Shown here piece by piece: positions 43,917 through 53,140 of a stretch of DNA of 64,000 nt (the first letter of the stretch is position 1; each line of letters starts with the position of its first letter). This DNA is from Cytophagales bacterium (GTDB lineage Bacteria; Bacteroidota; Bacteroidia; Cytophagales; Cyclobacteriaceae). Both the position numbers and the translations under genes were made by a program. The notes beneath the pieces were generated by a model that was not told the origin of the DNA, searched no databases, and saw only the letters and a program-made list of their open reading frames with translations. The DNA lies in NCBI GenBank assembly GCA_025359125.1, contig JANYHI010000063.1, positions 124,001-188,000 on the forward strand, read 5' to 3'.

Positions 43917-46900
43917 TTGATACTAAAAATTAAAATAGTTGTTTGGGTACTTTGCCTAGGGTTTATTCCTTTGGCAAATGCGCAGACCAACTCTGTTCTG
44001 GCTTCAGGCGATTGGTATAAATTCTCTGTAGAAACAGATGGAATTTATAAAATCAATGCCGATTTATTAAGAAAGGCAGGCATTAATCCAGACCAAATAG
44101 ATCCACGAAACATTCGAATTTACACGGGCTCAACCGGCATGTTGCCGCAGGCAAACAGTCAACCCCGCATTCAAGATTTACAAGAGATTTCCATTTCGGT
44201 ATCAGGAGAGGGTGATGGTAAATTTAATAGCGAAGACTTTATTCTTTTTTTTGGCCAAGGAGCCGATAAATTTAACTTCGATTTGCAACGACAAGTATTT
44301 AAATACGAGAACAATTTATTTACCGACAAGAATTATTACTTTTTGACTATTGCAACTTCCGCTGGCAAAAGAATTGGAACTAACCAAAATATAGCAGGTT
44401 CGTTTCCGCTTATTCAAGAGTATGATGATTTTGCGTTTTACGAAACTGAGAAATACAATTTATTAAAATCTGGACGCCAATGGTTTGGCGAACAGTTTGA
44501 TGTTACTACAGAAGCCACAATTCGGTTTGATATTTCTGGAATTGTGGCCAACTCTCCGCTTAAATTTACAAGTCATGTGATGGCACAATCCATCAGCGAT
44601 TGTGCGTTTAAAGTTTTTTTTAACAGTAATCAAATTCTTGACCAACCCGTGTTGGCTATTCCTAATTATAAATACGGAATAAAAGGTCAAATACGAATTG
44701 ACACCGTTTCATTAAATTCTACCACTGTAGGCGCGGCTGCACAAAGCAATCAAGATATTAAATATCAATTTAGCAGAGGTACTACTGCTGGGCTTTCCGT
44801 TGGGTACTTAGATTATTTTCTTTTCTCTTTCAAAAGAAAGTTGGCACAATATGGGTCGCAAACTGCCTTTACCTCTTCTAACAGTTTATCCAACAATACT
44901 TCATCTTTTGAAATATCGTCTGCTACATCAAAAAGTAATGTGTGGAATATTACAGACGTTGCCAATGCAAATGCACAAACAACAGTATTGAATGGAGATA
45001 AACTTACATTCTCGCTAACAACAGATATACTCAAAAAATTTGTTGTGTTCAATCCAGATAATGTTACGCTCCCCACTTTTGAAAAGAAAATTTCTAATCA
45101 GAATGTACATGCACTCACGCCTCCCCAATTGATTATTATTTCGCATCCTGCTTTTGAAAAAGAGGCAGAGCGGTTAGCTGCTCATCGTCAAAGTAAATCA
45201 GGAATTACAACAGCAGTGGTAACTACCGATGAAATTTATCATGAATATGCAAGTGGAAAACCTGACTTTACTGCAATACGTGATTTTGTCCGAGATCTTT
45301 ATAAAAAATCTGGATCGCAACTAAAAAATATACTGCTGTTTGGCAGAGGCTCTTACGATTATAAAGACAGAGTATTCAACAATACCAATTTTGTGCCGAT
45401 ATACGAATCTGTCAATTCACTTAGCCCATTAGAAACATATTCATCTGATGATTATTATGCATTGTTAGAAGACAATGAGGGAGATTGGAATGAAAATCCT
45501 GCGGCTAACTCATCCATGGATGTTGGCGTAGGCAGGTTGCCCGTAAAAACAAGTGATGAAGCCAAAGCAGTTGTCGATAAATTAATTGCCTATGATATCG
45601 AGCCAAAAGGTGCAGGTGCTTGGAGAAAAAATATTTTGTTTGTTGCCGATGATGGTGATGGAAGTTTACATCAAGATCAATCTAATCAGCTTGCTAAAAC
45701 GATCGATCAGCTCAATCCTGAATTTGATGCCAACAGACTTTTTCTTGGTTCGTATAAACAAATTACTTTAAACACAGGTCAGTATAGTCCTGATGCATCA
45801 AAGACATTAGATCTTGCCATTCGTAAAGGGCAATCTATAGTTAACTACACCGGACACGGATCTGAAAAAGTGTGGATGCAAGAACAGATCATTTCTGAAA
45901 CATCTGTTCTTAATTTAAAAAATACAAATCGATATCCTTTGTTTGTAACGGCAACATGCGAATTTGGTCGCAACGATGATCCATTCATTATTTCGAGTGC
46001 AGAGCATTTGTTATTTCAACCGAAAGGTGGTGGAATTGGGTTGGTGACTACCGCACGCCCAGTTAATTCTAGCACCAACTTTACTCTGAACAAAGCATTT
46101 TATACTTCCTTATTCACTCAACAAAATAATAGCTATCGAGATATTGGCTCTGTATTCAGAGAGACTAAAAATAATAGTATCAGCGGAACCGCTAATCGCA
46201 ATTTTTCACTCTTGTGCGATCCTTCTCTAAAATTAAATTGGTCAACCAATCAGGTGGTTGCAACAAATATTACTACAGCTTCTGGTTCATCTACACTTAA
46301 ATCTCTTTCAAAAGTTACCATTCAAGGAGAGATAAGAACCAATGGAGCGAAACGATTAGATTATAATGGAACTGTAACAGTAATTGTTTTTGATAAAGTG
46401 CAGAATTTAAGCACACTAAATGATGCAGATGAAGTAGTTAATCCGCCCTCTCCTCCTTACAACTACACTCAACGAACAAATAAATTATTTGAAGGAAGTG
46501 CGAGCGTTGTAAATGGTACATTCCAACTCGACTTAGTACTGCCGCAAAATATTATTGCTGGGGTAGACAAAGGAAAAATAAGTTACTACGCGCATGCTGC
46601 TACCGGAGAAGATGCTTTTGGATATACGAACGATATACAAATAGGAGGAACCGAACCTTCTCCTGTGGCCGATACCACACCGCCTCAAATAAAATTATTC
46701 TTGGGAGATACTACCTTTATATCTGGTGGGCTTGCCGCATCGAATACAAAAATGATTGCGCTGCTTTCTGATGAAAGTGGTATCTCCACCTCGTCTATCA
46801 ATCCGCAAAATAATATCATTGCCAAAATAGATGGAACTAAAACCTTTATCGTCAACGATTATTACGAGGCAAATCAAGATAACTTTAAAAAAGGAACTGT

Positions 46901-47330
46901 TATTTTTCCGCTTGATACCTTACGAAAAGGCAAGCACACACTTACGCTTACTGCTTCTGATACTTATAATAATAGTAAAACATCATCAGTAGATTTTGTG
47001 GTTACTGAAGGAAACGGAATCTCTATCGAGCAATTCACTAATTTTCCCAACCCGGTGGTAACAGGCACTAAGTTTTGGTTCACTCACAATAGGCCAGGCG
47101 AAGATCTACAGGCAACTTTATTAATTTATAATTTAGCTGGTCAGCTGGTGCTTGAGAAAGATTATACCATTACCGAAAGTTCGTATCAGGTAATTCTACC
47201 CGAATGGAATATAGAAGAAGCCAACGGAGGAAAATTAGGGCATGGTTTATACGTGGCAAGGCTGTTTGTTCGTTCTCTGCTAGATGGCTCAAATAATGAA
47301 AAAAATGCCAAGTTTATTTTACTGAATTAA
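43917..47330 (+). CDS. porU: Type IX secretion system sortase PorU
   Basis: This cell-surface C25-family (gingipain-like) protease removes the C-terminal signal of type IX cargo and attaches it to the surface. It has 1137 residues with a signal peptide (about 1-23, ending LANAQ). The His/Cys pair of C25 peptidases is visible in NYTGHGSEKVW (His about 648) and VTATCEFGRND (Cys about 681). An Ig-like region follows, and a C-terminal sorting-domain-like beta-sandwich from NFPNPVVTGTKF (about 1042). The start is TTG at 43917, three bases after pssA; no earlier start exists. porV follows after 25 bases, as in other Bacteroidota. Confidence 0.95.
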   Translation: MILKIKIVVWVLCLGFIPLANAQTNSVLASGDWYKFSVETDGIYKINADLLRKAGINPDQIDPRNIRIYTGSTGMLPQANSQPRIQDLQEISISVSGEGDGKFNSEDFILFFGQGADKFNFDLQRQVFKYENNLFTDKNYYFLTIATSAGKRIGTNQNIAGSFPLIQEYDDFAFYETEKYNLLKSGRQWFGEQFDVTTEATIRFDISGIVANSPLKFTSHVMAQSISDCAFKVFFNSNQILDQPVLAIPNYKYGIKGQIRIDTVSLNSTTVGAAAQSNQDIKYQFSRGTTAGLSVGYLDYFLFSFKRKLAQYGSQTAFTSSNSLSNNTSSFEISSATSKSNVWNITDVANANAQTTVLNGDKLTFSLTTDILKKFVVFNPDNVTLPTFEKKISNQNVHALTPPQLIIISHPAFEKEAERLAAHRQSKSGITTAVVTTDEIYHEYASGKPDFTAIRDFVRDLYKKSGSQLKNILLFGRGSYDYKDRVFNNTNFVPIYESVNSLSPLETYSSDDYYALLEDNEGDWNENPAANSSMDVGVGRLPVKTSDEAKAVVDKLIAYDIEPKGAGAWRKNILFVADDGDGSLHQDQSNQLAKTIDQLNPEFDANRLFLGSYKQITLNTGQYSPDASKTLDLAIRKGQSIVNYTGHGSEKVWMQEQIISETSVLNLKNTNRYPLFVTATCEFGRNDDPFIISSAEHLLFQPKGGGIGLVTTARPVNSSTNFTLNKAFYTSLFTQQNNSYRDIGSVFRETKNNSISGTANRNFSLLCDPSLKLNWSTNQVVATNITTASGSSTLKSLSKVTIQGEIRTNGAKRLDYNGTVTVIVFDKVQNLSTLNDADEVVNPPSPPYNYTQRTNKLFEGSASVVNGTFQLDLVLPQNIIAGVDKGKISYYAHAATGEDAFGYTNDIQIGGTEPSPVADTTPPQIKLFLGDTTFISGGLAASNTKMIALLSDESGISTSSINPQNNIIAKIDGTKTFIVNDYYEANQDNFKKGTVIFPLDTLRKGKHTLTLTASDTYNNSKTSSVDFVVTEGNGISIEQFTNFPNPVVTGTKFWFTHNRPGEDLQATLLIYNLAGQLVLEKDYTITESSYQVILPEWNIEEANGGKLGHGLYVARLFVRSLLDGSNNEKNAKFILLN

Positions 47331-47355
47331 TTACCTTTAAACCGAGAATCTTTGT

Positions 47356-48504
47356 ATGAATAAATCTAGTTGGTTATTAATCTCATTAATAAGCTCGGGC
47401 GTGTTGGTCTACGGCCAAAACGGTGGAGTTATAATTGGCCAAGACCCTAACAACAAAAACATCACCACAGCCGTACCTTTTTTAACGATCACTCCCGATG
47501 CTCGCGCTGCTGGTATGGGAGATGTTGGTGTCGCAACTTCACCCGATGCCAACTCCGCTTATTGGAATGCCGGTAAGTTAGCCTTTATTGATAAAGGATA
47601 CGGTGCATCTCTTTCTTATACTCCCTGGCTGGGCAAGATCATCAACGATATGAAACTCGTGCACCTATCGGGTTTCTATAAAATTAATCGCGAGCAGACT
47701 GTTGCTGCTTCGCTTAAGTATTTTGATTTAGGCGATATTCAATTGCGAGATGGAAATAATGTTTCGTTAGGAAATTATAACCCACGCGAAATGGCTCTTG
47801 ATGTAACTTACTCACAGTTACTGACCGATCATTTTAGCATAGGCGGTACGCTAAGGTACATTTACTCAAACCTAACCGGTGCGCTTTCAAATAACAACGA
47901 TGCTACCTCCGCACATTCGGTGGCTGCAGATATAGGTGTTTACTATACCAAACCATTTGAATCGAAGAACGCAACGCTTTCATTAGGTGCTTCCATTTCT
48001 AATATCGGAGCAAAAATTAATTATACAAACTCCAGTAATGCAGATTTTATTCCCACCAACCTGCGCTTAGGTGGTGCCTATAAAATGGAATTAGATCCCA
48101 TGAATACGTTAACTTTTGCGCTTGACTTTAATAAGCTAATGGTGCCCACCACCGTACCGGGCAGCAGAAATAAACCCTTGTTGAATGGAATCTTCGGATC
48201 ATTTTCGGATGCACCGGGAGGTTGGCAAGAAGAACTTTCTGAAATTACTATTTCAGGTGGAGTCGAGTATTGGTACAACAATACTTTTGCAGGAAGAATT
48301 GGATATTTTTATGAAGACCAAACTAAAGGCAATCGTAAATATTTATCGGCTGGTGTCGGTTTCAAATACGATAATTTTGTGATTGATATGGCGTATTTAG
48401 TTCCTACCAATAAGCGCGAAAATGCGTTGGCCGAAACCATTCGCTTCACCATCATGTACGTTCTTCCCACTAAAGCCAAGGAAGAAGAATCTGTAACCGA
48501 CTAA
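47356..48504 (+). CDS. porV: Type IX secretion outer-membrane shuttle protein PorV (LptO)
   Basis: A 382-residue FadL-like 14-stranded barrel that carries cargo from the SprA translocon to PorU. It has a signal peptide (about 1-21, ending VYGQ). The conserved N-terminal segment is FLTITPDARAAGMGDVGVAT, then SPDANSAYWNAGKLAF, typical of PorV/PorQ. Barrel strands run to the end (IRFTIMYVLP), followed by a short charged tail. It lies directly after porU; its stop codon overlaps the start of the M16 homologue by one base. Confidence 0.94.
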   Translation: MNKSSWLLISLISSGVLVYGQNGGVIIGQDPNNKNITTAVPFLTITPDARAAGMGDVGVATSPDANSAYWNAGKLAFIDKGYGASLSYTPWLGKIINDMKLVHLSGFYKINREQTVAASLKYFDLGDIQLRDGNNVSLGNYNPREMALDVTYSQLLTDHFSIGGTLRYIYSNLTGALSNNNDATSAHSVAADIGVYYTKPFESKNATLSLGASISNIGAKINYTNSSNADFIPTNLRLGGAYKMELDPMNTLTFALDFNKLMVPTTVPGSRNKPLLNGIFGSFSDAPGGWQEELSEITISGGVEYWYNNTFAGRIGYFYEDQTKGNRKYLSAGVGFKYDNFVIDMAYLVPTNKRENALAETIRFTIMYVLPTKAKEEESVTD

Positions 48505-49763
48505 TGGTGCTAGACAGAAAAATTCCTCCTGCTTTTGAGAAGCAGTTTTCTTTTACCCTTCCCCAATCTGAGATACTTTCATTAAGTAACCAACTTAATC
48601 TTGTTTGGGTAAAGGGCGCACAAGATATTATTAAGCTTGACTTTATTTACAAAGCAGGCAAATGGCTTGAGCCAAAAGCAGGTGTAGCCTACTTTACTGC
48701 TCAAATGTTGGAGAAGGGTAGCGAAAGATATACAGCACAACAAATTGCAGAAATACTAGACTATCACGGGGCACAGCTCGAAATATCCGCAGGTTCAGAT
48801 TTTACATCTGTTGCCATTTATACGTTGTCTAAAAATATTCCTAAGGTATTGCCTGTTATTTTAGACCTCATTCAGCACCCAATATTTCCACAAGAAGAGC
48901 TCTCATTATTAGTTGATATCTTTAAACAGAATCTTAAAGTCAATAGTGAAAAAAATAGTTTTTTAGCTTCTAAATATTTTCACAAAAATATATTTGGAAG
49001 CGCACATCCCTATGGTCGCTCGGTTGAAGAAGCAGATGTAAACGCAATCACTCCGGCAGACCTTTCTTTATTTTTTAAAAATTTCTTCAGTCCGCACGAG
49101 GTTTACCTTACGGGAAATTTGTCTTCGAGTGAATTCGATCTAATAACTTCTTCTCTATCGAAATTAAAAAAGAAGAATACCCCGGTTGCTACCAATGCCA
49201 ATTCAGCCTCGGGGCTTCAGATAGAAAAAATCGAAAAGAAGGAAAGTATTCAGGCATCTATTCGTATGGGGCGAAAATTATTCACAAGGGCGCACCCTGA
49301 TTATCCTGCATTTCTCCTGTTGAATCATTTGTTAGGTGGCTTCTTTGGCTCGCGCCTGATGAAAAATATCCGCGAAGAAAAGGGTCTCACATACGGAATT
49401 TACTCTTCACTCACTCCACACCTGCAAGATGGTTTGTTTGTGGTTGGCACAGATGTAAACAATGAGAAAGCCTCATTGACCATCGAAGAAATACTAAAAG
49501 AATTGAAAAATCTTCAGGAAACTCTGGTTCCATTATCTGAATTAGAACTTTCAAAAAATCATTTGTTAGGAAGTTTGCAACTCGAGATTAGCAATCCGTT
49601 TTCGATAACCGAAAAAATAAAAACAACCCGGCTCCATCAACTATCATCAGATCATTACACCAATCTCTTTAAGATTATTAGCAGCACCCAGCCAACCGAT
49701 CTACAGCAACTAGCCAAACACTATTGGCAAGAATCTGATTTGTTTATTTGTCAGGTTGGCTAA
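48504..49763 (+). CDS. M16 (insulinase-like) peptidase family protein, probably non-catalytic
   Basis: 419 residues with the two-domain M16 fold: an N-terminal half about 25-215 and a C-terminal half with LLNHLLGGFFGSRLMKNIRE and GLTYGIYSSL (about 272-305). The inverted zinc motif HxxEH at the expected place is missing; the segment reads AYFTAQMLEKGSERYTA. It therefore resembles the inactive partner subunits of M16 pairs. No catalytic partner is encoded nearby. There is no signal peptide. Its ATG overlaps the porV stop (TAATG), so it is translated with the type IX genes, though no link to the system is known to me. Confidence 0.85.
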   Translation: MVLDRKIPPAFEKQFSFTLPQSEILSLSNQLNLVWVKGAQDIIKLDFIYKAGKWLEPKAGVAYFTAQMLEKGSERYTAQQIAEILDYHGAQLEISAGSDFTSVAIYTLSKNIPKVLPVILDLIQHPIFPQEELSLLVDIFKQNLKVNSEKNSFLASKYFHKNIFGSAHPYGRSVEEADVNAITPADLSLFFKNFFSPHEVYLTGNLSSSEFDLITSSLSKLKKKNTPVATNANSASGLQIEKIEKKESIQASIRMGRKLFTRAHPDYPAFLLLNHLLGGFFGSRLMKNIREEKGLTYGIYSSLTPHLQDGLFVVGTDVNNEKASLTIEEILKELKNLQETLVPLSELELSKNHLLGSLQLEISNPFSITEKIKTTRLHQLSSDHYTNLFKIISSTQPTDLQQLAKHYWQESDLFICQVG

Positions 49764-49866
49764 CTACTCATTTCGGCCTACACACAAAATGTGAAAATCC
49801 AAAAAAATGAACTATTTTGGTTAGGTAATTTATCATCAATAAATAATCACCCTAAACCTACAAGCA

Positions 49867-50871
49867 ATGAAAAAGATAGGCATACTACACGGCATGGAAC
49901 GCTCCTTCCCCGAAGCATTTGTCGAGCATATCAATAAAATGGGATTAAAAGATATAAAGGCCGAATCAGTTTTAATTGATATGGTTGAGCAAGGTGTGGG
50001 TGATGATTACGCGGTGATTATCGATCGCATATCGCAAGATGTTCCGTTCTATCGCGCCTACCTGAAGAATGCCGCCATTACTGGAACGGCTGTCATCAAC
50101 AATCCGTTTTGGTGGAGTGCCGATGAAAAGTTTTTTAACAATGCACTGGCGATAAAAATCGGAGTTCCTGTTCCCAAAACCGTTATCCTTCCTTCGCATG
50201 AGCGCCCAACCGACACGAGTGATTCTTCTTTCAGTAATTTAAAATTTCCATTGAGTTGGGAGAAAATATTCGAACATATCGGTTTTCCTGCTTACATGAA
50301 GCCACACGCTGGTGGAGGTTGGAAAAGTGTTTACAAACTAAACAACATGGATGATTTTTTCAGATCGTACAGCGAGACGGGACAACTGGTAATGATGCTA
50401 CAGGAAGAAATTATTTTTGAAGACTACTTCCGCTGCTATTGCCTTGGCGGAAAATACGTGCGCATTATGCAATATGAGCCGCGTAACCCACACCACTTGC
50501 GTTATCATAGTAACAATGGCCCTGCGTCCGCTAAGTTATTAAAAGAAGTAAATGATTATGTGTTGCAGTTGTGCCATGCGCTGGGATATGATTTCAACAC
50601 AGTAGAAATGGCCGTGCGTAATGGAGTGCCGTATGCAATTGATTTTTGTAATCCTGCTCCTGATGCAGATTTAAAATCTGTGGGACAAGAAAATTTTGAT
50701 TGGGTGGTAGAACACGCTTCCAAAATGGCGATTGAGCGAGCACAATCTCAAAAATTCGGCAAAGACAATCTCACTTGGGGAACATTTATTAAAAACTCTG
50801 TTGGTATAGAAGTAGCTTCTTTAAAACCAATAAAAGAAGCTACTTCAAAAAAATCGAAGTCTAAAACTTAA
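49867..50871 (+). CDS. ATP-grasp domain protein (amidoligase cluster, gene 1)
   Basis: 334 residues of ATP-grasp type. A pre-ATP-grasp part (about 1-95) includes DDYAVIIDRISQDVPFYRAY and NNPFWWSADEKFF. The nucleotide-binding core (about 96-290) contains FPAYMKPHAGGGWKSVYKL (Lys and Gly-rich loop), MLQEEIIFEDYFRCYCLGGK, and the metal-binding AVRNGVPYAIDFCNPAPDADL. Such enzymes activate a carboxylate as acyl phosphate and join it to an amine. The C-terminus is Lys/Ser-rich. It is the first of four amide-bond enzymes in a row. The substrate is unknown. Confidence 0.8.
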   Translation: MKKIGILHGMERSFPEAFVEHINKMGLKDIKAESVLIDMVEQGVGDDYAVIIDRISQDVPFYRAYLKNAAITGTAVINNPFWWSADEKFFNNALAIKIGVPVPKTVILPSHERPTDTSDSSFSNLKFPLSWEKIFEHIGFPAYMKPHAGGGWKSVYKLNNMDDFFRSYSETGQLVMMLQEEIIFEDYFRCYCLGGKYVRIMQYEPRNPHHLRYHSNNGPASAKLLKEVNDYVLQLCHALGYDFNTVEMAVRNGVPYAIDFCNPAPDADLKSVGQENFDWVVEHASKMAIERAQSQKFGKDNLTWGTFIKNSVGIEVASLKPIKEATSKKSKSKT

Positions 50872-50880
50872 ATTAAAACT

Positions 50881-50914
50881 CCTTCTCTTTGGAGAATGGG
50901 TATGAGGGATGAGG
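50881..50914. repeat. Short dispersed palindromic repeat, second copy
   Basis: CCTTCTCTTTGGAGAATGGG followed by TATGAGGGATGAGG is an imperfect version of the element at 39971-40011. It fills the spacer before the carboxylate-amine ligase gene and reaches to within three bases of its start codon. Confidence 0.5.
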
Positions 50915-50917
50915 TCT

Positions 50918-52015
50918 ATGGAAAAATTTACACTAGGGGTAGAAGAAGAGTACATGGTGATTGATCCAATTACTCGTGAATTGAAATCGCATGATCAAAA
51001 AATTGTAGAGCTCTCTTCCAAAACATTTGGCGATGAAGTGAAGGCAGAGATGCACCAAGCCGTGGTAGAAGTAGGAACGGGTATCTGCCAAAATGTGGAT
51101 GAAGCCCGCGTTGAAATAAAAAAATTGCGCAGGCATGTTGCCCAAGTTGCGGCAGGCTTAAATTTAAAAATTGGCGCTGCCGGCACTCATCCATTTTCGC
51201 ATTGGAGTACCCAATTAATTACACCCAACCCACGCTATGATGCTATTGTAAATGAAATGCAAGAGGCGGCTCGCTCCAATCTCATTTTTGGATTACATGT
51301 TCATGTGGGCATCAAAGACAAAGACATGGCCATTCACATCATGAATACCGTGCGCTATTTTCTTCCACACGTATATGCATTGTCTTCCAATTCACCTTTT
51401 TGGGAAGGTAGAAATACAGGGTTCAAATCATTTCGCACAAAAGTGTTTGACAAGTTTCCCCGCACGGGCATCCCCGATCAGTTTACCAGTTGGGATGATT
51501 TTAAAAACTATGTCAATCTACTGATCAAAACAAATTGCATCGACAACGCAAAAAAAATATGGTGGGATGTGCGCGTTCATCCCTTCTTCGATACAATCGA
51601 GTTTCGCATTTGCGATGTGCCCATGTTAGTTGAAGAAACAATTGCCATCACCGCTATTTTTCAAGCATTGGTAGCAAAGCTTTTTAAACTGCGAATGCAG
51701 AATATGAGCTTTATCATGTACAATCGTGCGCTTATAAACGAGAACAAATGGCGCGCTTCGCGCTATGGCCTCGATGGCAAACTCATCGATTTCGGCATTC
51801 AACAAGAAAAAGATACACGCGCATTAATAGTAGAACTGCTAGAGTTTGTAGATGATGTAGTGGACGAACTAGGCAGCCGGCAGGCCTTACAATATGTTTA
51901 TCAAATACTAAAAGAAGGAAGTGGTGCCGATAGGCAATTAGAAGTGTTTAGGCAGACAGGTAGTTTGGAACGGGTAGTGGATTATATTACCGATGAGACC
52001 GTGAGGGGGGTTTAG
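50918..52015 (+). CDS. GCS2-type carboxylate-amine ligase (YbdK-like; amidoligase cluster, gene 2)
   Basis: 365 residues from MEKFTLGVEEEYMVIDP; an ATG three codons earlier lies inside the repeat and is less likely. GVEEEYMVID is the hallmark of the glutamate-cysteine ligase 2/YbdK family. Further signatures are VELSSKTFGDEVKAEMHQAV, FGLHVHVGIKD (about 129-139, metal-binding His), WWDVRVHPFFDTIEFRICD and the C-terminal LGSRQALQYV. The family forms gamma-glutamyl or related amide bonds with ATP. The family also supplies ligases in ergothioneine and other thiol pathways, but the flanking ATP-grasp and amidotransferase genes point to a separate, unknown product. Confidence 0.88.
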   Translation: MEKFTLGVEEEYMVIDPITRELKSHDQKIVELSSKTFGDEVKAEMHQAVVEVGTGICQNVDEARVEIKKLRRHVAQVAAGLNLKIGAAGTHPFSHWSTQLITPNPRYDAIVNEMQEAARSNLIFGLHVHVGIKDKDMAIHIMNTVRYFLPHVYALSSNSPFWEGRNTGFKSFRTKVFDKFPRTGIPDQFTSWDDFKNYVNLLIKTNCIDNAKKIWWDVRVHPFFDTIEFRICDVPMLVEETIAITAIFQALVAKLFKLRMQNMSFIMYNRALINENKWRASRYGLDGKLIDFGIQQEKDTRALIVELLEFVDDVVDELGSRQALQYVYQILKEGSGADRQLEVFRQTGSLERVVDYITDETVRGV

Positions 52016-52300
52016 GATTTATCTGCTTCAACTTCATTTGCGCAAAATAAGGGTGTTCAGGGTTTACTATCAGTTCTTGTCTTTGTGGATGTATTGATAC
52101 ATCCCATAATTATATTTTTTCTGGCATTCTCGAGATCATACCGCTGATTATCTCAATATCAGCACATACTAAAACCATTGCTATTTTTAAGATTATAAAA
52201 ATATAAACGAAGGCAGCTTCCAGGTTTAAAAGCTCAACAAACAGCGAGGCAGATTATTAGCTTATCACTACCTTTACTTGCCCTATCAAAAACCTAAATT
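52016..52300. other. 285-base spacer inside the amidoligase cluster
   Basis: An AT-rich stretch between the GCS2 ligase and the glutamine amidotransferase genes. I find no frame, hairpin-plus-T-run or repeat that I would support. A promoter for the second pair of genes may lie here but could not be recognised. Confidence 0.4.
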
Positions 52301-53140
52301 TTGAAATATCCATCTGAATTTAAAATAGCCGTATTAGACCTTTATAATGGCGAAGCGAACGAAGGCATGCGTTGCATTAAAGAATTGCTTGATCAACTTA
52401 AAATCGAAATACCGTTTGCTGTAAGTTATCAAGTTTTTGATGTGCGGCTAAAAGAAGAAATTGCTAACGCAGATTTCGATGCTTTCATCTCTTCGGGCGG
52501 GCCGGGTAGTCCCATCACCAGCGCAGGCTCTAAGTGGGAGCAAAATTATTTTGGTTTGATGGATTCCATTTTCAAACACAACAGCACTCATCCCGATCAA
52601 AAAAAATTTGTGCTTCTAATTTGCCATTCTATGCAAATCTTTTGTCGTTACTATAATTACGCAAAAATTACCAAGCGCAAGAGCACAGCCTTTGGCATAA
52701 TGCCCATTCACAAAACAAAAGAAGGAAGGAAAGAAACACTATTTAGCAATCTAACTGATCCATTTTACGCAGTCGATTCTCGCGATTACCAAATTACAGA
52801 ACCCAACGAAGCAAAAATTTGGTCGGGTGGTGGCAATGTTCTTTGTTTAGAAAAATTTAGACCGCTCGTTCCACTAGAGCGTGCCGTTATGGCGATTCGT
52901 TTTAATGACGAAATCATTGGCACACAATTTCATCCAGAGGCAGACAGCGATGGAATGCATCGTTATTTTTTGCGCGAGGATAAACGAAAAATGATTGTAG
53001 ACAAATACGGAGAAAAAAAGTATTTTGAAATGATGCAAATGTTAAATGAGCCTGATAAAATAAAACATCTTTATAGGCAAGTTTTACCCGGCTTTATGAG
53101 GCAGGCTATAAATAGTAAAGTGAATACTATAAATGTATGA
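52301..53140 (+). CDS. Class I glutamine amidotransferase (amidoligase cluster, gene 3)
   Basis: 279 residues with the GATase-1 fold. The oxyanion strand DAFISSGGPGSP (about 61-72), the nucleophile elbow FVLLICHSMQIF (Cys about 108) and the His-Glu pair GTQFHPEAD (about 206-214) complete a Cys-His-Glu triad. The elbow lacks the usual GxCxG spacing of carbamoyl-phosphate or GMP synthetases. The enzyme would release ammonia from glutamine or act as a gamma-glutamyl hydrolase. The start is TTG at 52301; no ATG is closer. Its stop overlaps the next gene's ATG by 4 bases, a strong sign of joint function. Confidence 0.85.
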   Translation: MKYPSEFKIAVLDLYNGEANEGMRCIKELLDQLKIEIPFAVSYQVFDVRLKEEIANADFDAFISSGGPGSPITSAGSKWEQNYFGLMDSIFKHNSTHPDQKKFVLLICHSMQIFCRYYNYAKITKRKSTAFGIMPIHKTKEGRKETLFSNLTDPFYAVDSRDYQITEPNEAKIWSGGGNVLCLEKFRPLVPLERAVMAIRFNDEIIGTQFHPEADSDGMHRYFLREDKRKMIVDKYGEKKYFEMMQMLNEPDKIKHLYRQVLPGFMRQAINSKVNTINV

